This document shows positions 1 to 9,588 of a stretch of DNA of 64,000 nucleotides, in pieces. The DNA is from Rhodanobacter ginsengisoli. Lineage in GTDB: Bacteria > Pseudomonadota > Gammaproteobacteria > Xanthomonadales > Rhodanobacteraceae. The notes below the pieces were generated by a model. It was not told the DNA's origin. It made no database searches and saw only the letters and a list, made by a program, of their open reading frames with translations. The DNA lies in contig NZ_JBHSNF010000003.1 of NCBI RefSeq assembly GCF_042657065.1, positions 538,373-602,372 of the forward strand, in the 5' to 3' direction. Every line of letters begins with the position of its first letter. The first letter of the stretch is position 1. The position numbers and the translations under genes are program-made.

Positions 1-73
1 ATCTGCTCTCCGGGCCGGTATGGACGATCTGGGGCCTGCTCACCCATCGGCGCCGGGTACGGCGCAACGCGGC

Positions 74-568
74 ATGAACGCGACCGTCTCCCCGGGTGTG
101 AACGACAGCCATCGCGCCCGCGTGTTGCGGGCGCTGGGCGTGACGCCCTGGGTGCGGCGCGCGGCACCGGGCCTGCCCGCGGCCGCGGCCGCAGCGGTTC
201 TGTCGTCGACGGCGCCGGGTGCGGACGTGGTTTGCGTGGTGGTGCTTCCACAGGGCTGCAGCACGCGGGAGCTCGATCTGCTCGGTCGTGCCCTCAATAC
301 CTGCGGCGCGATGCTGGCACGCGCGGCGCGCGTCACGGTCAGCGGCGGCGAGCTGGCGGCGGAGGTCCCCGCGGCGGCGGCCTATCTGGTATTCGGCGAG
401 GCGCAGGCGCATGCGCTGGGGCGCGCCCTGCCAGCCGACGTGATGCAGCGTGCGCAGATCGTGCTGGCCGATGAACCGGCCCTGGTGCTCACCAGCTCCG
501 GCGCCAAACGACGGCTGTGGAGCGCATTGCGCAACCTGCGCCGTGCGCTGGCCACCGTGGAGAGGTAG
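74..568 (+). CDS. holD: DNA polymerase III psi subunit-like protein (HolD-like)
   Basis: Psi would bridge the chi subunit (HolC) to the clamp loader of the replicative polymerase. What is seen: a 164-residue, Ala-rich protein whose N-terminal segment HRARVLRALGVTPWVRRAAP resembles the start of enterobacterial psi (a leucine-rich helix followed by LGITxW-like residues). The C-terminus ends in a basic helix (RRLWSALRNLRRAL). It lies 5 bases upstream of rimI, the same pairing as holD-rimI in E. coli, which is the strongest argument. The ATG at 74 is preferred to one at 20 because the 18 extra residues are low-complexity and the similarity starts after it. Psi proteins are poorly conserved, so the call rests on context plus a short motif. 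A lineage-specific protein of unknown function is the alternative. Confidence 0.55.
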   Translation: MNATVSPGVNDSHRARVLRALGVTPWVRRAAPGLPAAAAAAVLSSTAPGADVVCVVVLPQGCSTRELDLLGRALNTCGAMLARAARVTVSGGELAAEVPAAAAYLVFGEAQAHALGRALPADVMQRAQIVLADEPALVLTSSGAKRRLWSALRNLRRALATVER

Positions 569-573
569 CGGCC

Positions 574-1053
574 ATGGTCGCGGTCATCAAGCCGGTGGTC
601 CAGGTGCGCGGCATGCGCATCGACGATCTGGACGTGGTCAGCGGGCTGGAAGTGCTTTCCTACGAGTTCCCGTGGTCGCCGGGCATCTTCAGCGACTGCG
701 TGAAGGGCGGCCATCCGTGCTGGGTGCTGTGCGTGGATTCGGTGATCGCCGGCTATGGCATCCTCTCGATGGGAGCGGGCGAGGCGCATTTGCTGAACCT
801 CTGCATCGCGCCGGATTATCGTGGCCGCGGACTGGGCCGCCATCTGCTCGGCCGGCTGCTGGATATCGCGCGCTGGAACGGTGCCGAGCGGGTATTCCTC
901 GAAGTGCGGCCGTCGAATCCATCGGCGCAGGCGCTGTACGAGTCGGTGGGGTTCAAGGAGATCGGGCGGCGGCCACGCTATTACCCGGCGCGCGACGGGC
1001 GCGAGGACGCGATCGTGATGGCACTCGAGGCGGAAACGAGGGCCGAGAAGTGA
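574..1053 (+). CDS. rimI: Ribosomal protein S18-alanine N-acetyltransferase
   Basis: RimI acetylates the N-terminal alanine of ribosomal protein S18 using acetyl-CoA. The 159-residue product has a complete GNAT fold: the acetyl-CoA loop is visible as APDYRGRGLGRHLL, preceded by the beta strand AHLLNLCI, and the later signature NPSAQALYESVGFKEIGRRP with the tyrosine pair RYY is typical of RimI. The ATG at 574 is chosen because GGAGAGG lies 7 bases before it; a longer in-frame reading from 517 would overlap the upstream gene with no better start. It forms a probable two-gene operon with the psi-like gene and converges on valS, with a 14-bp stem hairpin between the stop codons. Confidence 0.9.
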   Translation: MVAVIKPVVQVRGMRIDDLDVVSGLEVLSYEFPWSPGIFSDCVKGGHPCWVLCVDSVIAGYGILSMGAGEAHLLNLCIAPDYRGRGLGRHLLGRLLDIARWNGAERVFLEVRPSNPSAQALYESVGFKEIGRRPRYYPARDGREDAIVMALEAETRAEK

Positions 1054-1094
1054 GAAACGAGTGACGGCGGGCACGCTCGTACTCGTTTCTCACT
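1049..1094. terminator. Hairpin between convergent rimI and valS, member of a repeated family
   Basis: A perfect 14-bp stem, AGTGAGAAACGAGT at 1049-1062 and its complement at 1081-1094, encloses an 18-base loop. It overlaps the last codons of rimI and ends 15 bases before the valS stop codon, so it can act on both transcripts. There is no long T run, so true Rho-independent termination is uncertain. The GTGAGAAACGAG unit recurs in the holC-pepA spacer at 13600-13626 and 13760-13785, which makes this a dispersed repeat as well as a possible terminator. Confidence 0.55.
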
Positions 1095-1109
1095 CCGGTT
1101 CCTCCACAC

Positions 1110-3941
1110 TCACTCCTGCAGTTTGCCTGCCTGTTCGCGCAGCGCGCCCAGCGTGGTGTTCCAGTCGCTGATGCGCTGGCGTTCCTGGCTGACGACTTCC
1201 GGCGGCGCGTTGGCGACGAAGCTGGCGTTGCCCAGCTTGCCCTCGCACTTCCTGATCTCGACTTCGATGCGGGCGATCTCCTTGGCCAGGCGGGCTTTTT
1301 CGGCGCCCAGGTCGATCAGCCCGGCGAGCGGGATCATCACGCGCAGCGAGCCGACCACCGCGGCGGCGGCGGCCGGCTCGTCGGCGCCGGCGTCGATCCA
1401 GCCCGGGGCCTCGACGCGGGCAAGGAAGCCGATCTGCGCGGCGAACTTGGCGGCGCGGGCGCGATCGTTGGCGTCGCCATCGGCGAGCAGCAGCGGAATC
1501 GTCTTGCCCGGCGGGATGTTCATCTCCGAACGGATCCGGCGAATGCCGCTCAGCACGTTCTTGAACCACTCGATCTCGGCCGTGGCCGCGTCATCGGCAA
1601 CGATCTCCCCGGCGCGTGGCCACGGCCGCTGCATCAGGCTGGTTTCGCTCAGGCCGAGCTTCGGGCCCACCGACTGCCAGATTTCCTCGGTGATGAACGG
1701 GATCACCGGATGCATCGCGCGCAGCACGCTTTCCAGCACCACCAGCAGGGTGTGCCGGGTCGAGGCCGCCGCGACGGCATCGTCGCCGTTCAACGCCGGC
1801 TTGGACAGCTCCAGGAACCAGTCGCAGAACTCGTTCCAGACGAACTCGTACAGCGCCTGCGCCAGGTGATCGAAGCGGTAGCTGGCGAAGTGCTGCTCGA
1901 CTTCCACCAGCGTCTGCTTCAGGCGGGTGAGGATCCAGCGCTCGGCCTCGGTCGCCGGCGCGCCGGACGGCGCCGCGATCTCGCCTTCGGGCAGGTTCAT
2001 CAGCACGAAGCGCGAGGCGTTCCACAGCTTGTTGCAGAACGCCTTGTAGCCCTCGGCGCGCTTGATGTCGAAGTTGATCGTGCGGCTGTAGCTGGCCAGC
2101 GCGGCGAAGGTGAAGCGCAGCGCGTCGGTGCCGATCGACGGGATGCCGTCCGGGTAATCCTTGCGGATGCGCTTCTCGACCTTGGCGCGCACCTGCGGCA
2201 GCAGCAGCGAGCGGGTGGATTTCTCCACCAGCGGCTCCAGCTCGATGCCGTCGATCAGGTCCAGCGGATCGAGCGTGTTGCCCTTGGACTTGGACATCTT
2301 CTGGCCTTCCGCATCACGCACGATGGCGTTGATGTAGACCTCGCGGAACGGCACCTGGCCCACGAAATACCTGGTCGCCATGACCATCCGCGCGACCCAG
2401 AAGAAGATGATGTCGAAGCCGGTGACCAGCACCGCGCTGGGCAGGAAGATCTTGTCGTCCTGCCAGTTTGCCACGATCTCGCCGCGCTCGTTCTTCACCG
2501 GACCGTCGCCGGGCCAGCCCAGGGTGGAGAACGGCCACAGCGCGGAGGAGAACCAGGTGTCCAGCACGTCCTCGTCCTGGCGCAGCGCACCGACCGGCGG
2601 CGTGGCGGCGTGCGCGCGCGCATCGGCCTCGTCCTCGCCCACGAAGATGTTGCCCGCCTCGTCGTACCACGCCGGGATGCGATGGCCCCACCATAGCTGG
2701 CGACTGATGCACCAGTCCTGGATCTTGTCCAGCCACTGGGTATACGTCGTGGTCCAGTTCTCCGGCACGAACTTGATCTCGCCGGACGTCACCGCCTCGA
2801 GCGCCGGCTCGGTGATCGCCTTGCGGCCGCCCGGGCGGCCGTCCTTCTGTACGTCGGAGGTGAGGTCGACGAACCACTGGTCGGTCAGCATCGGCTCGAT
2901 CACCGCGTCCGAGCGCTGGCTCACCGGCACCTGCAGCTTGTGCGGCCTGGTCTCGACCAGCAGGCCGGCGGCCTCCAGGTCGGCCAGCACCTGCTTGCGC
3001 GCCTCGTAGCGGTCCAGCCCCCGGTACTTCGCCGGGCCGTTCTCGTTGACCTTGGCCTCCAGCGTGAAGATGGTGATCGGCGCCAGTCGATGGCGCTGGC
3101 CGATCGCGTAATCGTTGAAGTCGTGCGCGGGGGTGATCTTCACGCAGCCGGTGCCGAAGTCCTTGTCGACGTAGTCGTCGGCAATGACTGGAATGGTGCG
3201 GCCGGTCAGCGGCAGGTGCAGCGACTGGCCGATCAGGTGCGCGTAGCGCTCGTCCTCCGGATGCACCGCCACGGCGACGTCGCCGAGCATGGTCTCCGGG
3301 CGGGTGGTGGCCACCACAAGACTGTCTGCACCGTCGGTGGTCATGTAGCGGATCGACCACATGTGGCCGTCGCGCTCGACGCTGTTCACTTCCAGATCCG
3401 ACACCGCGGTGCCCAGCACCGGGTCCCAGTTGACCAGCCGGTTGCCGCGATAGATCAGGCCGGCGCGGTACCACTCGATGAATACCTTGCGCACCGACGC
3501 TGACAGCCCCTCGTCCATGGTGAAGCGCTCGCGCGACCAGTCGGCGGCGGCACCGATCCGGCGCATCTGATTGGTGATGGTGGAGCCGGACTCCTCCTTC
3601 CATTTCCACACGCGCTCGATGAAGGCGTCGCGGCCCAGGTCGTGGCGGCTCTTCTCCTCGACCGCGAGCTGGTTCTCGACGATCTTCTGGGTGGCGATGC
3701 CGGCGTGGTCGGTGCCGACCTGCCACAGCGTGTTCATGCCCTGCATGCGCTTGTAGCGCACCAGCATGTCCATCACCGTCTGCTGGAACGCATGCCCCAT
3801 GTGCAGCGTGCCGGTGACGTTCGGCGGCGGCAGCAGGATGCAATACGGCTCGCCCTTGCCCGACGGCTGGAACGCACCGCTGGCCTCCCAGCGCGCGTAC
3901 CACTTCGACTCGATCTGGGCTGGCTCGAAACTCTTTTCCAT
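1110..3941 (-). CDS. valS: Valyl-tRNA synthetase
   Basis: Charges tRNA-Val with valine in the cytoplasm, with an editing domain that removes mischarged threonine. The 943-residue product is of normal length. The class I HIGH signature is present as GTLHMGHAF near residue 50, the KMSKS loop as GQKMSKSKGN near residue 560, and the C-terminal coiled-coil arm (LIDLGAEKARLAKEIARIE) at the end. The start at 3941 (MEKSFEPAQIESKWY) matches the beginning of other ValS proteins; an in-frame ATG at 3986 would add 15 Arg/Ala/Pro-rich residues and neither has an obvious ribosome binding site. In enterobacteria valS directly follows pepA-holC; here about 9 kb of other genes separate it from holC although the strand order is kept. 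Confidence 0.96.
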   Translation of the reverse strand: MEKSFEPAQIESKWYARWEASGAFQPSGKGEPYCILLPPPNVTGTLHMGHAFQQTVMDMLVRYKRMQGMNTLWQVGTDHAGIATQKIVENQLAVEEKSRHDLGRDAFIERVWKWKEESGSTITNQMRRIGAAADWSRERFTMDEGLSASVRKVFIEWYRAGLIYRGNRLVNWDPVLGTAVSDLEVNSVERDGHMWSIRYMTTDGADSLVVATTRPETMLGDVAVAVHPEDERYAHLIGQSLHLPLTGRTIPVIADDYVDKDFGTGCVKITPAHDFNDYAIGQRHRLAPITIFTLEAKVNENGPAKYRGLDRYEARKQVLADLEAAGLLVETRPHKLQVPVSQRSDAVIEPMLTDQWFVDLTSDVQKDGRPGGRKAITEPALEAVTSGEIKFVPENWTTTYTQWLDKIQDWCISRQLWWGHRIPAWYDEAGNIFVGEDEADARAHAATPPVGALRQDEDVLDTWFSSALWPFSTLGWPGDGPVKNERGEIVANWQDDKIFLPSAVLVTGFDIIFFWVARMVMATRYFVGQVPFREVYINAIVRDAEGQKMSKSKGNTLDPLDLIDGIELEPLVEKSTRSLLLPQVRAKVEKRIRKDYPDGIPSIGTDALRFTFAALASYSRTINFDIKRAEGYKAFCNKLWNASRFVLMNLPEGEIAAPSGAPATEAERWILTRLKQTLVEVEQHFASYRFDHLAQALYEFVWNEFCDWFLELSKPALNGDDAVAAASTRHTLLVVLESVLRAMHPVIPFITEEIWQSVGPKLGLSETSLMQRPWPRAGEIVADDAATAEIEWFKNVLSGIRRIRSEMNIPPGKTIPLLLADGDANDRARAAKFAAQIGFLARVEAPGWIDAGADEPAAAAAVVGSLRVMIPLAGLIDLGAEKARLAKEIARIEVEIRKCEGKLGNASFVANAPPEVVSQERQRISDWNTTLGALREQAGKLQE

Positions 3942-4033
3942 CGGGATTGGGCTCGCTGGCGCGCGCGTCGCGCGCGCCTGGGTCATGGGAGTGAACGGGT
4001 GATTGTACGGGGCGGGCGCCGGGCTGCCAAAAA

Positions 4034-4146
4034 CCCGCCTCTCCCCCCTCTCCACGATGGGGAGGCCGGGGCTGAGGGGAGCGGGGTGCCGCGGGACACC
4101 AAAGCTCCCTCTCCCCGTCGGGGAGAGGGTTGGGGTGAGGGGCGGG
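4034..4146. repeat. Interspersed palindromic repeats upstream of valS
   Basis: The 269-base spacer between valS and the GTPase gene carries two related imperfect palindromes built from runs of CTCTCCCC and GGGGAGAG. The second has a perfect 10-bp stem (CCCTCTCCCC at 4107-4116, complement at 4120-4129) with a 3-base loop, followed by TTGGGGTGAGGGG. Such elements are common extragenic repeats in xanthomonads and pseudomonads. It could attenuate transcription from the GTPase gene into valS, which lies downstream on the same strand. Confidence 0.6.
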
Positions 4147-4210
4147 TGTTCGCGAGGTCGGTGGTATTTGGTCGGCGCGGCCGGTGCGACCAGTCGCAAA
4201 CACAAACGAC

Positions 4211-5677
4211 TCACTCCATACCGTCGCGCTCGCGCACCGCCTCCATCGTCAACGACGCCAACTGCCGCAACCGCCCACTCCCCGCATCCGCGAGCAACTC
4301 CTTCAGCCGCGCCCCCGCATCATCCTGATCCAGCGTATGCCGCTCGGCCAGCGAAGCGGCCAGCGCGCGGCCCATCGAATCGAAGATCAGCGCGTAGGCG
4401 AACGCGTGCAGCACGCCGCCGCCCAGCGTGCCCAGTCCGGGAAACGCCTTCAACGCGTTGCCGGCCACGGCGAGGACGATCGAGCTGCCGGTGCGCAGGG
4501 TGAGGCGGGCCTGCAGCACGAAATCCTCGATCTGCACGTCGCTGACCTTGACCCCGTAGAGTTCCGCCAGCGCGCGGACCAGGCCGGTCGCGAGCACGCC
4601 CTGGATCACCAGGTCGCTGCCCGGCGCGACCGCGGCCAGCGCGCCGACGATGGCGCGGCGGGCGTACTTGCGCACGATGCGCTGGGCTTCCTCGGCGCGG
4701 GTCTGCGCTTCGAGCGTGCCGGTGCGTTGATGCAGGCCGGCGAGGACGGCGTGCTCGCGCAGGTTTTCCAGACCCTCGGCGCCCGGGGCGGTGAGCCTGG
4801 CCAGTGCCTGCAGCAGCGGCTCGATCGCCGGCTTGCGCTGGCGTTCGACCGATTCGGTGCTGCCGTCCGCGAGCAGGCGCTGGTAACGCTCGCTGCCGCC
4901 GGCGCTGATCGCCAGCACGGCGCTGGCGATGCCGCGCGATTGCCGGCGCAGCTGGCCGAGCAGTTGATCGCGCTCGACCGCATTCCACTGGTCGGCCTTG
5001 TTGAGTACCAGCAGCAGCGGCTTGCCGAAGTCGGCGAGCCAGCGCAGTTCGTCGGCCTGGCCGCGAGTGAGGTCGCCGGCGCACAGATAGATCACCGCAT
5101 GTGCGCGCAGCGCTTCCTCGCGCGCCAGCGTTTCGCGGGCTTCGCCGCCGCTCTCGCGGCTGCCGGGCACGTCCGCCAGCACCAGGTTGCGGCCATCGTG
5201 GAGCACGCCGTCGTAATGACCGACCTCGCGGGTGGTGCCGCCACGCACGTCGCTGGCGAGCTGGGCGTGCGGCGCCAATGCGCGGATCAGGCTGGACTTG
5301 CCGGTGGAGATTTCGCCGAACAGCGCGACGTAGACGCGGGCGCTGAGTCGGCGCCGATCGAGCTCGCCCAGTTCCGCGGCGAGTGCACCGGTATCGGCGC
5401 CGTGCTCGCGCAACTGGCCGATGCGCTGCTCCAGGCTGCCGCGATCGGGTACCGGCATCGGCCGGCGCCTGCGGCGCGGCCGCAGCAGCCACCACATCAC
5501 GCTGAGGCCCATCGCGGCGAAGATCAGCAGCAGTCCGCCGAGCGTCCACTGCAGCCACGGCGGCAGGGTCAGGAAGCGCTGCGTCAGCGCCAGTGCGCGT
5601 TCGGCCGCGGCGAACAGCAGCCACAGCAGGGCGGCCATGGCTAGCGCGGTGAACAGCAATCGCAGGCGTCGGGACAT
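4211..5677 (-). CDS. Membrane-anchored GTPase with DUF697-type C-terminal domain
   Basis: Predicted inner-membrane GTPase, 488 residues from the ATG at 5677. Two hydrophobic segments lie at about residues 8-32 and 45-68, followed by a strongly basic stretch (LLRPRRRRRP). The GTPase motifs are complete: P-loop GEISTGKSS at 121-129, a GGTTREV switch I, DVPGS as the G3 motif, and NKAD as G4. The C-terminal third (RAIVGALAAVAPGSDLVIQG, then VSDVQIEDFVLQ) looks like the DUF697 domain found with YcjX/YcjF-like and Era-like GTPases. Physiological role and partner are unknown. It sits between valS and two divergently transcribed sensor kinases. A longer reading from 5842 is unlikely because its extra N-terminus is not protein-like. 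Confidence 0.8.
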   Translation of the reverse strand: MSRRLRLLFTALAMAALLWLLFAAAERALALTQRFLTLPPWLQWTLGGLLLIFAAMGLSVMWWLLRPRRRRRPMPVPDRGSLEQRIGQLREHGADTGALAAELGELDRRRLSARVYVALFGEISTGKSSLIRALAPHAQLASDVRGGTTREVGHYDGVLHDGRNLVLADVPGSRESGGEARETLAREEALRAHAVIYLCAGDLTRGQADELRWLADFGKPLLLVLNKADQWNAVERDQLLGQLRRQSRGIASAVLAISAGGSERYQRLLADGSTESVERQRKPAIEPLLQALARLTAPGAEGLENLREHAVLAGLHQRTGTLEAQTRAEEAQRIVRKYARRAIVGALAAVAPGSDLVIQGVLATGLVRALAELYGVKVSDVQIEDFVLQARLTLRTGSSIVLAVAGNALKAFPGLGTLGGGVLHAFAYALIFDSMGRALAASLAERHTLDQDDAGARLKELLADAGSGRLRQLASLTMEAVRERDGME

Positions 5678-5796
5678 GCGCGCATTGTAGTGTGCTGTTT
5701 CATCCGGCATGGAGGCACGTGGCCGGCATGGTCCGTGCGTTCGCGGTATGACGCCGGTTTTGGCATGATGCCTGTCGGGGTCTCGGGGGGCTGTGC

Positions 5797-8700
5797 ATGC
5801 TGGCGTCGTTCGTGCTGAATGCTGTGCTGACGATCGCTTCATCGAAGGTCATGATGAGCGGCGTGGCGGCGTCGAAGGCATCGGTCGATGCGTCGAGCGT
5901 GGTGGCGACATCGCCGTTGACGCCCCAGTTCCGCCGTTTCGGCATCGCCGACGGACTCCCCGGCGGGCCGGTCTACACCGTGGCGCAGGACAACCACGGA
6001 CTGATGTGGTTTGGTTCGGCCGGCGGCCTGATCCGCTATGACGGCATCGACTTCAAGGTCTTCCGGCACGTCGTGGACGACCCGCAGTCGTTGCCGTTCA
6101 ATGCGATCTACACCCTGCTGGTCGATCGCGACAACCGGATATGGGTCGGCGGCATAGCCGGCGGGCTGGCGCGCTACGATCCGTCGACCGGCCATTTCCG
6201 GCATTGGGAGCACGACGACGGTCGTCCGGCCAGCCTTTCCGACAACGAGGTCTGGAATATCGCGCAGACCGCCGACGGCACGGTATGGGTCGCGACCCAG
6301 GCCGGCCTCGACCGGATGCGTCCGGACGGCAGCGGGTTCGATCATGTGCCGCTGCAGGTCGAGGGCACACCTGCCGCCGCGTTCGGCCCGGTCAGGGCGT
6401 TGCTGGCCGAGCCGGACGGACGGCTGTGGATCGGGGCGCAGAGCGGACTGTACCTGCGCCGGGCCAACGGTACCCAGCTGCGCGTGCCGGTGGATCCCGC
6501 GTATCACGGCGACCTGCACAAGATATGGGCGCTCGAAGGCGGCAGCGGCGAGGTCCGCGTCGCACTCGACGGCGGACTGCTGGTGATCGGAACCGACGGC
6601 GTGGCGCGGCCGCTGCCCAGGCCGTTGCTGGCGTCGGCGCGCATCCTCAGCAGCGCCCGCGATCGGCAGGGACGGCTTTGGATCGGGGAGGCCAGCGGGC
6701 TGGTGCTCGATGCGGGTGCGGGACGGCTGCAGCCGGTCCACAGTCACCCGCTGCTGCCGGGAGGGTTGCCCGGCAGCAAGATCTGGCACACCGCGATCGA
6801 TCGCGAGGGTGGACTGTGGATCACCTTCGAGGAGTCCAGCATCGCCTACCTGCCACCGGGCTGGGACGGCTTCACGCGCTTCTCCCACATCCCGGATGAT
6901 CCCGGCAGCCTGTCCAGCATCACGGGGGCGACGATCCGGCTCAGTCACGACGGCGGTCTGTGGGTGGGCGGCGATGACGGCTGGGTCGACAAGCTCGATG
7001 TGCGGACCGGTCACGTGCAGCATGTGATCGCGGGCATCGGCGGACAGGTGGTCGAGCTGGCGGAAGATACCCGCGGTCGTCTGTGGATTGCCGTTCCGGG
7101 CGGACTGCGGCTGTTCGATCACGGCAAGCTCCGATCGATCGACATTGCCCGTGCGCACCTGAGTCGCCCGGTGTTGCTGACTGCCGCCGACGACGGCAAG
7201 GTGTACGTGGCGTCCTGGGGCGAAGGCATCTTCGTGATCGATCCGGACACGCTGGCGATCACGCCCGTGCCGATCGAAGGCGCCAGCACCAATGACAACC
7301 TGCTGCTGCCGGCCCAGTTCGGTATGCGCGCCGGCAAGCTCTGGTATGCCAGCGCCGCGGGCCTGATGCGGCTGGACCCGCGCAGCGGCAAGCTCGTGTT
7401 CGTGCCCGGTATACCTCCGGCCGAAATCCGCGCGTTCGATTTCGATGCCGACGGGGTCTGGGTGGCCACCGCGCAATTGCTCGAACATTATCGCTATGCC
7501 GATGGCCGCGCCACGCGGGATGACGTTGTCGACATCGGCCACGCCCGGCTGGCTTCCGACCTGATGGCCATGCGCGTCGACAAGCAGGGTGGGCTGTGGC
7601 TGTTCGCCAATCCGGGTCTGTGGCGACTCGACAAGTCCACCCATCGGCTCACCTCGTTCGGCCCCGAGCAGGGGCTTTCCAATACCGAGTTCGGCGCCGG
7701 GATATCCGAGATGGCAGCGGACGGGACGATCTTCGCTCCCGACAACGCCGGCGTGGTGGCGTTTCAGCCGAGTCATTTGCGGCAACCCGAGGAAGACCAT
7801 CCGCTGCTGCCACCCTCACCGCTGACCCTGACAAACATCAGCATCCGACGGGGTGGCAACGAGCAGATCCTCGCGCCGGACGAACGGACCGTGCAGCTCG
7901 GCTGGCGCGATCGCGACCTCAGGGTGGATGCGCGGCTCGCCTCGTACGTCAATCCGGCGACCAACCATTACCGCTATCGCCTGACCGGCTTCGACAGCGG
8001 CTGGGTGGATACCGGCAGTCGTGGCGAGCGCGAATTCGCCGGCCTCGGTGCGGGCAGCTATCGACTGGATGTGGAGGCGGCCGGCCCGAACGGGCAATGG
8101 TCGCACCTGCCGCGGCCCTTGCTGATCCAGGTGCAGGCGCCGCCGTGGACGCGCTGGTGGGCGTGGCTGGGGTATGTGCTGCTGACCTTGGCCCTCGTCG
8201 GCCTGGTCCTGCTGGCCTGGCGTCGGCGACTGGCGCAACGCCATCGCATGCAGCTGGTCGAGCAGCAGCGGCAGATGGCCGAGGCGGCGAGTGCGGCGAA
8301 GACGCAGTTCCTGGCCACGCTGAGCCACGAGATCCGCACCCCGATGACCGGGGTGATGGGGATGGCCGAGCTGCTGCTGAGCACGCCGCTGAATCCGCAG
8401 CAGCACGACTACACCCAGGCCATGCAGCGTTCCGGCGGGATGCTGCTGAAACTGCTCAACGACGCGCTGGACCTGGCCCGGATCGAGGCGGGCCGGCTGG
8501 AGCTGGAGCTGGCACCGTTCGATCCGCGGCAACTGCTCGAGGACGTGGCGCAACTGGAGCAGGGACTGGCGCATGCCAAGGGCATCCGCTTCGTGCTGGA
8601 GCAGGCCGACGACCTGCCGGCACGGCTGATCGGCGACGCGGTACGGATCAAGCAGGTGCTGCTGAACCTGGCCAACAACGCGCTGAAGTTCACCGAGCAC

Positions 8701-9390
8701 GGCCACGTGAGCCTACGCGCGCAGCGCAGCGTGGACGGCCTGGAGTTCAGCGTCAGCGACACCGGCCCGGGCATTCCGGAGGCGAGCCAGGCACGATTGT
8801 TCCAGCGCTTCGAGCAGGCCGACGGCCCGCAGCGGCGCGCCGGCAGCGGACTGGGTCTGGCGATCTGCCGCGAACTGGTGGACATGATGGGCGGCAGCAT
8901 CGAGCTGGTCTCGCGGCTGGGCTACGGCAGCACGTTCCGGGTGCGCCTGCCGCTGGCCGAGCCGGTCGAGGTGCAAGCGATGCCGGCGGGCCCGGTGGCC
9001 AGCGGCAGCTACCGGCTGCTGCTGGTGGAGGACGACGGCATCGTGGCGGCGGTGATCCGCGGCCTGCTGGAACGCGAAGGCCACACGGTGGTGCATGTGC
9101 TGAACGGGCTGGCGGCACTGGCCGAGCTGGCGCATGCGAACTTCGATGCGGTGCTGCTGGATCTGGACTTGCCCGGGGTGGACGGGTTCCAGATCGCGCG
9201 GCTGATCCGCCAGCGCGAAGCGGCCGGCGAGCATCTGCCGACCGTGGCGGTGACCGCGCGCTCGGGCAGCGAGGACGAGGCGCGGGCCCGCGCGGCGGGC
9301 ATGGACGGCTTCCTGCGCAAGCCGCTCAGTGGCGAGCAACTGGCCCGCGCGCTGGCACAGATCGTGGGTACCGCATCGACGCCGGCCTGA
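5797..9390 (+). CDS. Hybrid sensor histidine kinase with two-component propeller input (copy 1)
   Basis: A 1197-residue membrane sensor. Order of parts: an N-terminal hydrophobic segment; a periplasmic beta-propeller made of repeated units such as GLPGGPVYTVAQDNHGLMWF and DRDNRIWVGGIAGGLARYDP (about 45-690); a Y_Y_Y domain (YRYRLTGFDSGWVDTGSRGE, about 700-785); one transmembrane helix near 790-812; a HisKA domain with phospho-accepting His844 in LSHEIRTPMTG; an HATPase domain with NNALKF, DTGPGIP and GSGLGLAI boxes; and a receiver domain with phospho-acceptor Asp1122 (LLDLDLPGVDG) and a conserved KPL lysine. There is no DNA-binding domain, so it must signal to an unlinked partner. The ligand is unknown; related propeller sensors often sense sugars or peptides. 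From nucleotide 8248 to 9345 it is nearly identical to the next gene. Confidence 0.9.
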   Translation: MLASFVLNAVLTIASSKVMMSGVAASKASVDASSVVATSPLTPQFRRFGIADGLPGGPVYTVAQDNHGLMWFGSAGGLIRYDGIDFKVFRHVVDDPQSLPFNAIYTLLVDRDNRIWVGGIAGGLARYDPSTGHFRHWEHDDGRPASLSDNEVWNIAQTADGTVWVATQAGLDRMRPDGSGFDHVPLQVEGTPAAAFGPVRALLAEPDGRLWIGAQSGLYLRRANGTQLRVPVDPAYHGDLHKIWALEGGSGEVRVALDGGLLVIGTDGVARPLPRPLLASARILSSARDRQGRLWIGEASGLVLDAGAGRLQPVHSHPLLPGGLPGSKIWHTAIDREGGLWITFEESSIAYLPPGWDGFTRFSHIPDDPGSLSSITGATIRLSHDGGLWVGGDDGWVDKLDVRTGHVQHVIAGIGGQVVELAEDTRGRLWIAVPGGLRLFDHGKLRSIDIARAHLSRPVLLTAADDGKVYVASWGEGIFVIDPDTLAITPVPIEGASTNDNLLLPAQFGMRAGKLWYASAAGLMRLDPRSGKLVFVPGIPPAEIRAFDFDADGVWVATAQLLEHYRYADGRATRDDVVDIGHARLASDLMAMRVDKQGGLWLFANPGLWRLDKSTHRLTSFGPEQGLSNTEFGAGISEMAADGTIFAPDNAGVVAFQPSHLRQPEEDHPLLPPSPLTLTNISIRRGGNEQILAPDERTVQLGWRDRDLRVDARLASYVNPATNHYRYRLTGFDSGWVDTGSRGEREFAGLGAGSYRLDVEAAGPNGQWSHLPRPLLIQVQAPPWTRWWAWLGYVLLTLALVGLVLLAWRRRLAQRHRMQLVEQQRQMAEAASAAKTQFLATLSHEIRTPMTGVMGMAELLLSTPLNPQQHDYTQAMQRSGGMLLKLLNDALDLARIEAGRLELELAPFDPRQLLEDVAQLEQGLAHAKGIRFVLEQADDLPARLIGDAVRIKQVLLNLANNALKFTEHGHVSLRAQRSVDGLEFSVSDTGPGIPEASQARLFQRFEQADGPQRRAGSGLGLAICRELVDMMGGSIELVSRLGYGSTFRVRLPLAEPVEVQAMPAGPVASGSYRLLLVEDDGIVAAVIRGLLEREGHTVVHVLNGLAALAELAHANFDAVLLDLDLPGVDGFQIARLIRQREAAGEHLPTVAVTARSGSEDEARARAAGMDGFLRKPLSGEQLARALAQIVGTASTPA
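8248..9345 (+). repeat. Near-identical direct repeat, unit 1 (kinase-receiver half of sensor 1)
   Basis: This 1098-base block recurs at 12001-13098, an offset of 3753 bases. Reading the two side by side I find four differences, all at third codon positions and all synonymous (ACG/ACA, CTG/CTA, GCA/GCG, GAC/GAT). The flanking segment 8022-8247, covering the Y_Y_Y domain end and membrane helix, is also similar but visibly more diverged. The pattern suggests recent gene conversion. Confidence 0.93.
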
Positions 9391-9588
9391 GTGGCGCGCG
9401 CTGGCTGGCGCAGGCATGACGCCGACCGGCGGGATGGATCCCGGGACCGTCCGCTCGCGCCGGCAGGGGGGATTTGGCATCATCGGGGTCACGGGACCGC
9501 CGCCGGCATGTGCCTGGTCCGCTGGATCATCGATCCATCACGGCCTGGTGCAGGCAGTCATCGACGGCCCGCAGGGGAGCACGATTTG

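Noticed and set aside
4184..5644. Long plus-strand open frame of 486 codons opposite the GTPase gene
   Set aside because: It mirrors the GTPase coding strand; the protein lacks any motif, and the opposite strand has complete P-loop, G3 and G4 boxes. Such mirror frames are common in GC-rich DNA.
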